DNA of 57,780 nucleotides from Pseudobacteriovorax sp. GTDB taxonomy: Bacteria > Bdellovibrionota_B > Oligoflexia > Oligoflexales > Oligoflexaceae. The notes beneath the pieces were generated by a model that ran no database searches, was not told where the DNA came from, and saw only the letters and a list, made by a program, of their open reading frames with translations. Every line of letters starts with the position of its first letter. Positions within the stretch are counted from its first letter, which is position 1. Shown here in pieces: positions 36,801-44,472 of the stretch. The stretch spans positions 1 to 57,780 of the forward strand of contig JABSRP010000046.1 of the NCBI GenBank assembly GCA_013215145.1, read 5' to 3'. Made by a program: the position numbers and the translations under genes.

Positions 36801-39463
36801 AATCGAAACAAGATAAAGTCCAAGAATTGATTGCGAAGAGATTTACAAGGGATCGCACCTTTATTGAAGGCGAATCCATTCGCGTGGGTGAGCATTCACT
36901 CTACGCGGCAAAGACGACTAAATATGGAGAGTCATATCTGACTGCGGTCAAAGTCCTTGAAGAAAGTGAATTCTTCAAAGATCTAAACTGGTTGAATAAT
37001 ATTCTGAAAACCTTCGACAAAGAAAATCTAGAGGTTGTTCTAGTCGTGCGCCGAGAAAATGGTACGGCGGAAACGAAGTTTGAAAATCATTTACTCAATT
37101 ATCCGCTACATTGCCAAATAAGCTTCTTAGGTCTCTATGCAGACAATAGCTATCAGTACCGCTCTTATGGATATGAAGAGGGAAGCTGGCAGGAGATCGT
37201 CAAACGAAGGTACTTTAGTCCTCTACGCTATCGCGAGATGCATCTTGATCGTCTAGAAAACTTCGAAACCGAATTAGTTTATCATTCAGAACTCGTCCAC
37301 GTCTTAAAGCTAGAGGCTAGAGATAACTCCAGAGATCAGAGGATTTTTGCTTTTGTAGAAATCCCTGAGACCAATATCGAACTCAATGATGAGCAATCTA
37401 TTCAACGGATTGGAAACTTTGAGTATGGCATTCTAGAAGCCATCCAAGGAATTAGAGAGCAACAGGCCAGTCAAAAAAGACAGTACTTTTGGAATCGCAT
37501 CATCGTTCATATCGGACAAACGCATCCTTTAAAATTGGAGCAAATCGGAGAATATCCGAAGACCATTGCCAATCTTTTGCATGGCCTTGGACTAGAAAAA
37601 ATTGTCATCTATTCGAAAATCGCGGGCAAGCAAACAGAAGCTATTGATGCCGAAGTTCTGGTTGAAAACTTCTCAACCAAATACTCCATTCGAGGCCGTA
37701 TCCCCTCACGAGAGCCACTACAGTCATTGGATCTGTACACAAGTAAAGTGGTTCGTTCGCTACGGCGTTCAAGTGCCTATCCTTACGAAATCATTCATAT
37801 GCTGACGGATGCGTCATCAGATGAATTTCCGTCTGGACGCTTTGAGGAATTCGATATTCAATTTGATGGGAATGGCAATCAACAAATCGTAAGCGTCGAA
37901 GGCCGTGCCTATGGCAACAATATCAGCAACGTTGTGTTCGGAAAAATCTTCAACATGGATCGTGGTGTCAATCTTGAGCGAGTGATTATACTCGGCGATC
38001 CGTCACGAGACTTGGGGTCACTGGCTGAAGCCGAGTGTCGCCGTGTTATCTCCGCCATCGACCTTGCGGAACGAGACGGCATTCCTGTCGAGTGGATACC
38101 CATATCATCCGGTGCCGCGATTGATATGCGCACTGGTACAGAGAACTTGGATTGGACAGCGAGAGTCCTCAGACGCATCATTGAATTTACGCAAGCCGGT
38201 GGAGAGATTAATATCATTGTATCTGGTATTAATGTTGGAGCTCAGTCCTACTGGAATGCTGAAGCGACCATGCTACAGCACACCAATGGTCTCCTCATCA
38301 TGACCGATGAAGGTACTATGGTATTAACCGGTAAGAAGGCCCTCGACTTCTCTGGATCTGTTTCAGCGGAAGACAACATCGGCATTGGAGGGGTAGAGAA
38401 AATCATGGGACCAAACGGGCAGGCACAATTTCGTGTTCCTGATTTGGTTGCCGCTTATCAACTTCTTTTCCGGCACTATCGTTTAGTATATCGAAAGCTG
38501 TCTCATAAGTATGGTACTGCAAAAGAAACTCTTGACGATACTAACCGCAACGTTTGCGATTACAAATATAATGACACACAGAATCAGGGCTTCGATACCG
38601 TTGGAGATATCCTTGGTAAATCGAACTCCGAACGAAAAAAGCCTTTCGAAATGCGACAAATCATGCATGCCGTTAGAGATCAGGACGCCGACTTTATCGA
38701 ACGGTGGCACAATATGAGAGACGCAGAAACAGCCATCGTTTGGGAAACGCAGCTTGGTGGATATTCCGTGGGTATGCTTGGGATCGAAAGCCGCCCCTTG
38801 AAGCGTTTTGGTGATATCCCGAACGATGGACCTGATACCTGGACAGGTGGGACCTTATATCCGCTATCATCGAAAAAGGTGGCAAGAGCGATCAATGCCT
38901 TTAATAAAAAGCTTCCAGTCGTCATCCTTGCAAACCTCTCGGGCTTTGACGGATCTCCTGAATCGCTTCGTAAGCTTCAGTTAGAGTATGGGGCTGAGAT
39001 AGGTAGAGCTGTTGTTAACTTCTCTGGCCCTCTTATTTTTGTGGTAGTTTCCAGGTATCATGGTGGAGCTTACGTAGTCTTTTCTAAGACCCTAAATCCG
39101 GATATGAAAGTGATCGCGCTAGAAAACACATTTGCATCAGTTATCGGCGGTGCTCCAGCAGCTGCAGTGGTATTCCCTAGAGATGTTCTGAAAAATACCT
39201 TTAACGATCCTCAAATCGTAACTGCACAAGAGAAACTAAAGCTAGGTAAGATAGAAAAAGCTGATTTTGATGATCTCTTCGAAAAGGTACATTTCGAGCA
39301 GCAAGCCAAACTTGCTCAAAATTTCGAAAAAATTCATTCGGTAGAGAGAGCGCTAAAAGTAGGTTCAATAGATGATATTATCGCACCAGAAAAACTTCGA
39401 CCGTATCTGGTTAGTACTCTAAGCCAAGAGATTGCAAACTATGTTGAGAAGAACAAATCTTAG
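33845..39463 (+). CDS. Single-chain multidomain acyl-CoA carboxylase (biotin carboxylase, BCCP and carboxyltransferase in one protein)
   Basis: 1872 residues. A ~45-residue basic N-terminus precedes biotin carboxylase (about 48-510: KIAIVNRGEAAVRFIRAA, the ATP-grasp loop SANGGGGRGIRK, EVQCVADYHGNVATYGVRDCSVQRN, EVNTRLQVEHPITE). The biotinyl domain has EAMKMEM with biotin Lys668. Residues about 700-1340 have no motif I know and correspond in position to the central region of eukaryotic acetyl-CoA carboxylases. The carboxyltransferase follows: N-half about 1350-1560 (RDLGSLAEAECRRVISAIDLAE, SSGAAIDM) and C-half about 1630-1830 (GGTLYPLSSKKVARAINAF, NLSGFDGSP, SRYHGGAYVVFSK, GGAPAAAVVFPRDV). It would make malonyl-CoA or a branched relative. 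Substrate choice cannot be read by eye. Confidence 0.92.
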   Translation: MAFLELLKRFYKRAKVIATVRKNTETEEYNNKGRLKLERRQIEANAKIAIVNRGEAAVRFIRAAKEYNTLHGKKYETVALYIDVESDALFVKEADHAYAMSDLPGFSSLTGSPYMNSDFVVNALKLCRIDAVWVGWGFLAEDPEFAKKLEDAGIELIGPTSAAMTLLGDKIQAKELADNAKVPTTPWSGRPLKDYADAKEHAETIGYPVILKSANGGGGRGIRKVFTPDQLESAFQSVSEEIFRFFGNKIIFMEALVANGRHLEVQCVADYHGNVATYGVRDCSVQRNNQKIIEETPPPGLSLDEVKALEDCSERLLKAASYHGAGTVEYLYDLDRRQSFFMEVNTRLQVEHPITEELYQVDLVQMQLKVASGASIAEDSETAEARGHVIEVRLNAEDPDNNFAPTPGKINRYLPPQLPGIRVDAGVEWGSTIPKEFDSMIAKIIARGPNRPAAMAKLTRALRELQIEIENGTTNQGFLLELLANQAIIEGGVKTNFVETFLENNDSVLKSEWDIAVIAAGVYQYQQKFDQDFENFAEKIRRFSLPRNIPHLGMELPVQHDGHKYSFYIRSMGKGTFHIETDNKQLVAEYVDWGHEIVLKTNRKKYKLQIIPRASALQCEIDGIPYVLPLDAGGNIVAPSPSVVLSVVCEQGQAVKKGDLLVTLEAMKMEMTVTAQEDGVVSLVKVRQGEQVAAGQVLVEIEAASEESGHTQSDKGERLSFKDLEVGRGHEALSKIEEQWVYLSREYQAVFLGFDFTRPVGIILQKLNEFVAEHQDYRRRFGELILEACQSFVVIQRLFKFDQQNIDSARESEFDECLMHYFLRQEDREKGLPEKFLSKLGDAIALYSWADPKDYDDTTQALFHIYKAYSNHKDQIELIRLSLFTLKQIYPGSPEICTTDVLSEKLNDLISVAYGRWILVDAAIHTRYDLVDRSAHETNQQQRKELVGSLLDSMLENKDVSTSEKEIIESGHQILSHLISLQIDDQSKQDKVQELIAKRFTRDRTFIEGESIRVGEHSLYAAKTTKYGESYLTAVKVLEESEFFKDLNWLNNILKTFDKENLEVVLVVRRENGTAETKFENHLLNYPLHCQISFLGLYADNSYQYRSYGYEEGSWQEIVKRRYFSPLRYREMHLDRLENFETELVYHSELVHVLKLEARDNSRDQRIFAFVEIPETNIELNDEQSIQRIGNFEYGILEAIQGIREQQASQKRQYFWNRIIVHIGQTHPLKLEQIGEYPKTIANLLHGLGLEKIVIYSKIAGKQTEAIDAEVLVENFSTKYSIRGRIPSREPLQSLDLYTSKVVRSLRRSSAYPYEIIHMLTDASSDEFPSGRFEEFDIQFDGNGNQQIVSVEGRAYGNNISNVVFGKIFNMDRGVNLERVIILGDPSRDLGSLAEAECRRVISAIDLAERDGIPVEWIPISSGAAIDMRTGTENLDWTARVLRRIIEFTQAGGEINIIVSGINVGAQSYWNAEATMLQHTNGLLIMTDEGTMVLTGKKALDFSGSVSAEDNIGIGGVEKIMGPNGQAQFRVPDLVAAYQLLFRHYRLVYRKLSHKYGTAKETLDDTNRNVCDYKYNDTQNQGFDTVGDILGKSNSERKKPFEMRQIMHAVRDQDADFIERWHNMRDAETAIVWETQLGGYSVGMLGIESRPLKRFGDIPNDGPDTWTGGTLYPLSSKKVARAINAFNKKLPVVILANLSGFDGSPESLRKLQLEYGAEIGRAVVNFSGPLIFVVVSRYHGGAYVVFSKTLNPDMKVIALENTFASVIGGAPAAAVVFPRDVLKNTFNDPQIVTAQEKLKLGKIEKADFDDLFEKVHFEQQAKLAQNFEKIHSVERALKVGSIDDIIAPEKLRPYLVSTLSQEIANYVEKNKS

Positions 39464-39492
39464 ATTTTCAATCTTAACAAAGGTAGAATAGC

Positions 39493-39524
39493 AGAGGGCT
39501 CGGTTTCGGCTGAGCCTTCTTTTT
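39493..39524 (+). terminator. Rho-independent terminator of the carboxylase gene
   Basis: AGAGGGCTC and GAGCCTTCT form a 9-bp stem (one G:U pair) with a 10-nt loop, followed by a T-rich run (TTTTTATTT). It lies 30 bp after the stop. Confidence 0.85.
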
Positions 39525-39554
39525 ATTTGAGGGTCCGATTTTAAGTGATTTTGT

Positions 39555-39667
39555 TTTTTGAAAACTGTATCTAACTCCGGCAAAACTTACGAAGCGAAGA
39601 TTTATTTCTTATAACTCTAATCAGCGAAGCGAAGTGTTTTGTTGGAGTTAGATACAGTTTTCAAAAA
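39555..39667. repeat. 113-bp hairpin element with perfect 24-bp inverted repeats
   Basis: Arms at 39555-39578 and 39644-39667 are exact reverse complements over 24 bp. Outside them two G:T wobbles and a further TTTT/AAAA extend the stem; inside, after a 2-nt mismatch, CAAAAC pairs with GTTTTG. The remaining loop contains the 10-bp direct repeat CGAAGCGAAG at 39590-39599 and 39625-39634. It lies in a short non-coding gap between two terminators. It could be a REP/MITE-like element; no transposase gene is present. Confidence 0.85.
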
Positions 39668-39700
39668 GTAAAAACACATAAAATTGGACATTCCCAATAC

Positions 39701-39728
39701 AAAAAAGCCTGGTCATAGACCAGGCTTT
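39701..39728 (-). terminator. Rho-independent terminator of the LRR lipoprotein gene
   Basis: AAGCCTGGTC (39705-39714) and GACCAGGCTT (39718-39727) form a perfect 10-bp stem with a 3-nt loop; on the minus strand the stem is followed by TTTTTT (complement of 39701-39706). It lies 27 bp behind the stop of the minus-strand gene. Confidence 0.9.
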
Positions 39729-39754
39729 CAACGAAATATAGTTCTTAAAATACT

Positions 39755-41446
39755 CTAGGGAGTACAATAAGCTTTGATTGCAGGAGAAACTGCATCTGCT
39801 GGGCAGTTCTCTGGAGATTTTGCTACATCAATGGGATTACCCTGAAAATCAATAGCGGCTAGGTTAGCCAAACCTTGGATCGAAGCAACAGAAGTTATGG
39901 AATTCGTTGCTGCACCTAAGGCCTCGAGCTGTGCTAAAGTAGCAATCTCGGCAGGAATATCTGTAATCCCGTTTTGCGCCAGAGTCAGTCTTCTGATCGT
40001 TGTATTGCCGTTTAAAGCTGAGTAGTCGGCTAGCAATTCATTGCCATCTAAAGCTAGTCCTGATAGAGCCGTCAGAGTACCGAGAGGTGGCACAGCTGTC
40101 AGACCATTAGCTTGTAAGATTAAGGTCGCAAGATTCGCTGGAACCAAGTTAATGTTGGCGAGGTCAATATTCTCATTTCCAGAAATATTTAAGAGTTGTA
40201 GGTTCACTAAGGCACTAATATCGCTCAATGCAGCGATACCTAAGTCGATCAGGTCTAACCGAACCAAATTTGTAAATTGTGAGACATCGACCATATCGAA
40301 GGCTGTTTCTGTATGCAATATGAGGGAGCCAATATTGGTTAACGCCGACCAGCTTGCAGGAATTGCTGTCATCCCAACTCCGCCAGCAATCAATACATCA
40401 AGATTAACCAAAGAAGCAATCGGATCGAGACTAGCAACAGGTGCGTTACTGATTTCAAAACCAACCAAACTTGGAACACCAGAAAGATTCGTCAAATCTG
40501 TGATCGCCTCATTCTGAAGGATAAGGACCTCCAAACTCGTCAAAGCAGACCAACTAGCAGGAATAGACGTTATACCTGATTGAGAGAGTACAATACTGAT
40601 TAAGCCGGGTAAATTTCCCAAACCAGAAAAATCAGTAACAGCTGTTTGACTAAACTCGATCTCTGTCAATGCAGGTAGACCAGAAAACCCACTGACATCT
40701 GTTAGGGGTTGGCTTTGTATCGCCGTAAACTGAAGGCTGGTCATATCCTTCCAAGTTGCAGGTACGGCAGTCAGTCCAGTTTCGGCTAAAACCAGAGCTT
40801 GTAGACTCGCTAATCCGCCCAGACCCGAATGATCAGCTATATTGGTCTGAAATAAAGTCAGATTTAACAAGGACGTAAGACCACCGATGCTCTCGACACT
40901 ACTGAAAGCTGGGTCTTGTATCGCAAGTTCTAATAGACCTGTCATTCCCGACCATTCAGCAGGAATGCCACTCAAGCCGGAGTTAATGACGATCAGATCT
41001 CTAAGGTTTGCTAACTGTCCGAAAGGTGTCCAGTCACTAATCGTGACACCGTTAATTACCATAGACTCTAGACTTCCGAAGAATCGAAGCGCTGACACAT
41101 CAAATTCTCTTGGTCCAATCATATCTAAATACACAGGTTCTGCACCTGGTGTGCTCGGAGTATTGAAATATGTATAAACCTGCTCACAGGAGGTCACCCC
41201 AATATTGCGTGAGATTAAATCTTCTTTGACAAAACTGATAAAGTCTTTTTCACCCTGCTCACCTGCTTCACCGTTGCAGATAGCAGCAAACTCTGCAGCC
41301 GGTTCTGTGCTCAAGTCTTCCGTACTAGGCGGCGGTACTTCTTCAGTTACCGCAGGTGCTTCCCCTCCAGAATCTTTCTTGCTACTACAAGATACTCCAA
41401 AAATGAGACCGCTAGTTAGTAATATTCCCGTAAGCGTACTCCGCAT
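39755..41446 (-). CDS. Leucine-rich-repeat lipoprotein (internalin-like)
   Basis: 563 residues. The N-terminus is a signal peptide ending in GVSC (Cys20), a weak lipobox, followed by a low-complexity acidic/Pro linker (residues about 22-50) typical of lipoproteins. After a small helical cap (about 51-110, with two Cys) there are about 18 leucine-rich repeats, alternating short 22-23-residue units with recurrent ITSIPASWSALTSLEVLIL-type and TDLSGLGNLPGL-type sequences; repeats alternate two kinds of inter-strand segment. The cap at the C-terminus holds two more Cys. The solenoid is probably exposed on the surface or in the periplasm as a binding scaffold. GGGGA precedes the ATG. Ligand unknown. 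Confidence 0.85.
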   Translation of the reverse strand: MRSTLTGILLTSGLIFGVSCSSKKDSGGEAPAVTEEVPPPSTEDLSTEPAAEFAAICNGEAGEQGEKDFISFVKEDLISRNIGVTSCEQVYTYFNTPSTPGAEPVYLDMIGPREFDVSALRFFGSLESMVINGVTISDWTPFGQLANLRDLIVINSGLSGIPAEWSGMTGLLELAIQDPAFSSVESIGGLTSLLNLTLFQTNIADHSGLGGLASLQALVLAETGLTAVPATWKDMTSLQFTAIQSQPLTDVSGFSGLPALTEIEFSQTAVTDFSGLGNLPGLISIVLSQSGITSIPASWSALTSLEVLILQNEAITDLTNLSGVPSLVGFEISNAPVASLDPIASLVNLDVLIAGGVGMTAIPASWSALTNIGSLILHTETAFDMVDVSQFTNLVRLDLIDLGIAALSDISALVNLQLLNISGNENIDLANINLVPANLATLILQANGLTAVPPLGTLTALSGLALDGNELLADYSALNGNTTIRRLTLAQNGITDIPAEIATLAQLEALGAATNSITSVASIQGLANLAAIDFQGNPIDVAKSPENCPADAVSPAIKAYCTP

Positions 41447-41843
41447 AATGTTCCCCTATATTTCGATTGATGCGTATTTCACAAATAAGAATTTAAGTCA
41501 TCCGTAGGCAAAAAGCGGAAGGCAGCTGCGACTAGGTTTAATAAGTTTTCAGTTTGCAAATCTGGTTCCAATAAAATTTTCTTAGGAAATCAGAGGTCTA
41601 TCACCTCGTAAACTGTCAATAGTCTCGACACCGTTGCAACCCTAATCAGTTGACGTTCAGCAGAGTTTCGGAATCTTCAGTTTGTAGAAAATTTAAATCG
41701 ACTAACCTAGAGAAATCATCCGAAATTCTAGAAAGTTTCAAGTTACAGAAATTTTTTTTTGTCAGTTTCGCTCAATTTTTCAAACCGAACAACGATAAGT
41801 ACTGCACTGAACTATGGCTGCCGGCCGACGGATGGAGTATTAA
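41447..41843. other. Intergenic region between divergent LRR lipoprotein and Ser/Pro-rich protein genes
   Basis: 397 bp, AT-rich, without a convincing gene. The only structure I see is a small GAGGT/ACCTC hairpin near 41597 and a T-run near 41752-41760. A TTGACG near 41651 could be a -35 element for the rightward gene but no matching -10 is clear. Confidence 0.6.
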
Positions 41844-42818
41844 ATGGGAATTTTCAATAGAAAAAACGGAGAGCAAGATCGTTCTCAATTTGAATTCGAG
41901 GACTCGTTTGCAAAACCAGATGCAAACCAACCACAAAAATCCTCGGCCCCTGTGCCTCCAGGATCTAGTCGCAGCAGCTCGAGCAGCAGCAATCCGGCCA
42001 GTCCGAGCCATAGTTCGAACAGCGGCAGGAGCCCTATTCCTCCACAACAAAATCGTAGCCCTATTCCTCCGCAACAATCGTCTCAGAATAGTCACTCATC
42101 AACACCGGCATCATCGACACCAGCGTCTCGCTCGGTTAAGAGCTCGACGCAGAGTCCGAGTACTCAATCAAGTCCATCACAACCAGCAAGCCCTAGGCGA
42201 TCGGCAGGCTATTCTATTGAAGACGCTATCGTTCTGATGCGGGAATTACCTTCGGACCAGCGCGAGATGGTGGTTTCTATCGTACAAAAAACACTATCAT
42301 CAGCAAATATAGATGTATCAGACATCCTAGCTGATGCTAGTCGCAAGCTCCAACGCTTGGGGGCTAGAAAAGAGCAGCTCAGTTCAGAAATCGCTGACTT
42401 ACAGGCGGGAATTGCCCAGAGAGAAGAGGAAATCGCAAAAATTTCCAAAGACGTTGAGGAGACTGAAGCTGTAAAAGTTAGCTTCGATCCTTCAAGTAAA
42501 CCTTCTCCACAGCCTGAAGTTAGCACTGACTCCGATCACGCAATTCAGCCCACTAGCCAGCATGAAGAGAATTCCTCCGAAGCAATCGCATCAGAATCTT
42601 CTGATACGGCGAATTCCGAGCGACCGCAACCAAGCCTAAACTTGGATACGCCGTCAGGGATAGCTACAGGTCCCCAGTCAGGTGAAAACCCTCTAGGAGC
42701 AAAGCCAAGTCCAACAAACGCATCTATCGGTAAGGATCTACCGACAAAACCAAAATCTAGCCCCGAAGAAAGCGCAGCTGAGGGCAGCGATGCACAAAAT
42801 CAAGACAATGCAAGCTAA
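41844..42818 (+). CDS. Ser/Pro/Gln-rich protein with a central coiled coil, function unknown
   Basis: 324 residues, no signal peptide, no lipobox. Residues about 30-115 are low-complexity Ser/Pro/Gln, including a tandem copy of SPIPPQQ. The folded core is about 117-200: a helical segment (YSIEDAIVLMRELPSDQREMVVSIVQKTL) and a heptad-rich coiled coil (ASRKLQRLGARKEQLSSEIADLQAGIAQREEEIAKISKDVEE). The C-terminal third is again disordered and rich in Ser, Asn, Pro and Glu. The gene has GGAG 6 nt before its ATG. Disorder on both sides of a coiled coil suggests a cytoplasmic scaffold or adaptor. I recognise no family. It converges with the PAN-like gene, with 3 bp between the stops. Confidence 0.7.
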   Translation: MGIFNRKNGEQDRSQFEFEDSFAKPDANQPQKSSAPVPPGSSRSSSSSSNPASPSHSSNSGRSPIPPQQNRSPIPPQQSSQNSHSSTPASSTPASRSVKSSTQSPSTQSSPSQPASPRRSAGYSIEDAIVLMRELPSDQREMVVSIVQKTLSSANIDVSDILADASRKLQRLGARKEQLSSEIADLQAGIAQREEEIAKISKDVEETEAVKVSFDPSSKPSPQPEVSTDSDHAIQPTSQHEENSSEAIASESSDTANSERPQPSLNLDTPSGIATGPQSGENPLGAKPSPTNASIGKDLPTKPKSSPEESAAEGSDAQNQDNAS

Positions 42819-42821
42819 TAG

Positions 42822-43277
42822 TTACTTTTGATAACAATAGAATTTCTTTGGATAAAGCTTACCTTGGGTATGCTTTATCCAACAGGTATCATAACCGCCA
42901 ATGTAGGTTATTCCAGTGCAGCTATCCATACCATTACAACGAAGAAGGCAAGCCTTTGCCGTTGGCTCAACGTGATTAGAAAGATCTTTTCCTGAATAAT
43001 CCAATCCTTTTTGAATACTTCCATTTTTCAATGAAGAACTCATAATCACATTAACCTTGCGCTTAACCGAACCTTTTAAAAAACACATATTCCAACTGGT
43101 TATGAAGACTGCCGCCTTACATTTATCTAGGCTGGTACACTCACTAAGACAGCTCTCCTTGTCTTTTTTCTTGATCTGCTTTACATTATCTCCAACGATA
43201 TCACAGTTTTCTGTCATTGAATAAGCGCTGTTACCTACAGGTAAGAGGAGACTTATGAATAAAAATATTCGTATCAA
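42822..43277 (-). CDS. Secreted protein with two PAN/apple-like domains
   Basis: 151 residues. Signal peptide MIRIFLFISLLLPVGNSAYS, so periplasmic or secreted. Two related Cys-rich segments follow: about 25-85 (CDIVGDNVKQI, CLSECTSLDKCKAAVFITSWNMCFLKG) and about 90-148 (ACLLRCNGMDSCTGITYIGGYDTCWIKH). The C-x3-C-x5-6-C-x(8-14)-C spacing and the CxLK/CWIK endings resemble PAN/apple domains, which bind proteins or sugars. The start is a TTG with AAGGATG before it. Similarity was judged from the pattern, so it should be treated as tentative. Divergent from the metallophosphoesterase gene. Confidence 0.65.
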   Translation of the reverse strand: MIRIFLFISLLLPVGNSAYSMTENCDIVGDNVKQIKKKDKESCLSECTSLDKCKAAVFITSWNMCFLKGSVKRKVNVIMSSSLKNGSIQKGLDYSGKDLSNHVEPTAKACLLRCNGMDSCTGITYIGGYDTCWIKHTQGKLYPKKFYCYQK

Positions 43278-43356
43278 ATTAACATCCTTCTTCGTCTTTT
43301 ACTCGTTAGAGACGATCATACAACAAAAACATCCTCGAAAATAATGAAGATGCGAT

Positions 43357-44241
43357 ATGGATCAAAAAAAACGTCCTGTTTCTGGTGACCAAAGCCATAT
43401 CAATGGCAAAAAACAAAATTATACCTTAGCTCATTTTGTCCTTTTCCTCGTCAGAAAGCTAATGAGGCTTAGACCTCTTGCCAGATTTTTAAAGGCTAAA
43501 GCCTTACACCTCCAAACAACTGAACATGCTGTTATATCAAGCTATCTGCCTAAGTCTTTTCATCAATTCAAAATACTTCATCTGACAGATTTTCACATAG
43601 ATTGCAACCCGAGCGTGATTGACGAACTAGTAAAAACCATTAGACCGTTAGTCTATGATTTGGTCTTACTCACTGGAGACTATCAAGACGATTATCACCT
43701 AAACCCTATCAAAATCAAAAGTTATATTGAAAAACTTATAGATACGATCCCAAATGGCGTTCCAGTGGTAGCAACCCTAGGCAACCACGATAACAATGCC
43801 ACCATACGAGTTTTGGAATCCCTTGGAATAAAAGTGCTTATCAACGAAAGTTATGAAATCCATCGTGGTAAAGACTCTATTGTGATTCTTGGTATTGATG
43901 ATGTTCACTGGTATTTTTCCGATTCGGCTATCTCAGCCTTTGAAACCATCAATCCCGAACAGTTCACTATAGTGGCTGTCCACTCGCCAGAAGCATTTGA
44001 AATCGCCGAAAAACAAGGAGCTCATGTATATCTCTGCGGTCACACTCATGGTGGTCAGATTTGCTTTCGCGCCGGCCAAGCAGTCCTCACACACGCTGAT
44101 TGCCCCAAACATATGGCTTCAGGGTCTTGGAATTTTGGGCGACTTATCGGATATACCAATCGCGGAGTAGGCACATCGGGTATACCATTGAGGTGGAACT
44201 GCCCGGGCGAGGTATTGCTCGCCCGCCTAGTCCAAGAATAG
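43357..44241 (+). CDS. Calcineurin-like metallophosphoesterase (YkuE/YaeI-like)
   Basis: 294 residues. The dimetal motifs are complete: LHLTDFHID (DxH), LLTGDYQDD (GDxxD), TLGNHDNN (GNHD), VAVHSPEAFE (His) and LCGHTHGGQICF (GHTH), in the order expected for the family. After about 55 basic N-terminal residues with a hydrophobic stretch (possibly a membrane-associated segment) the catalytic domain begins at about 70. Homologues hydrolyse phosphodiester bonds; YaeI and relatives act on UDP-sugar lipids or cyclic nucleotides. The substrate cannot be told. It precedes a von Willebrand A lipoprotein gene by about 230 bp. Confidence 0.88.
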   Translation: MDQKKRPVSGDQSHINGKKQNYTLAHFVLFLVRKLMRLRPLARFLKAKALHLQTTEHAVISSYLPKSFHQFKILHLTDFHIDCNPSVIDELVKTIRPLVYDLVLLTGDYQDDYHLNPIKIKSYIEKLIDTIPNGVPVVATLGNHDNNATIRVLESLGIKVLINESYEIHRGKDSIVILGIDDVHWYFSDSAISAFETINPEQFTIVAVHSPEAFEIAEKQGAHVYLCGHTHGGQICFRAGQAVLTHADCPKHMASGSWNFGRLIGYTNRGVGTSGIPLRWNCPGEVLLARLVQE

Positions 44242-44472
44242 CCCAAAAACGCCAGTTGATATAAAAAAACAAAAAAGTACTAAAGTTTTTCTTCTGAATT
44301 GCCCTCATTTACAAAATTAAACCTTACCAATTACAAGGATTTAGAGGAACCAAACAAAATTGGAAAAAAGCCCTCTATCATCGCAAATTATTTGACCATT
44401 TCTCTTGAGTTACCGGCAAATTTTGCCGATAGGTTCCCCAAGACTGGTTCGAGTAAAAACGAGGGGACACTC

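Noticed and set aside
41976..42160. Serine/proline-rich low-complexity DNA as a possible tandem-repeat locus
   Set aside because: Only two near-copies of a SPIPPQQ unit; the rest is compositional, not repeated, so not called as a repeat feature.
41650..42237. Open frame of 195 codons overlapping the Ser/Pro-rich gene
   Set aside because: It is Arg/His-rich, which is what a Ser/Pro-rich gene gives when read in another frame; the frame with GGAG-ATG at 41844 is the better gene.
43357..44241. Link between the intact metallophosphoesterase and the broken one at 3841
   Set aside because: They belong to different phosphoesterase branches (DFH against DLN at the first metal motif), so it is not a duplicate source of the fragment.
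44299..44472. 58-codon N-terminal extension of the vWA gene
   Set aside because: It has no signal and would place the lipobox signal peptide internally; ATG 44473 has GAGGGGA before it.
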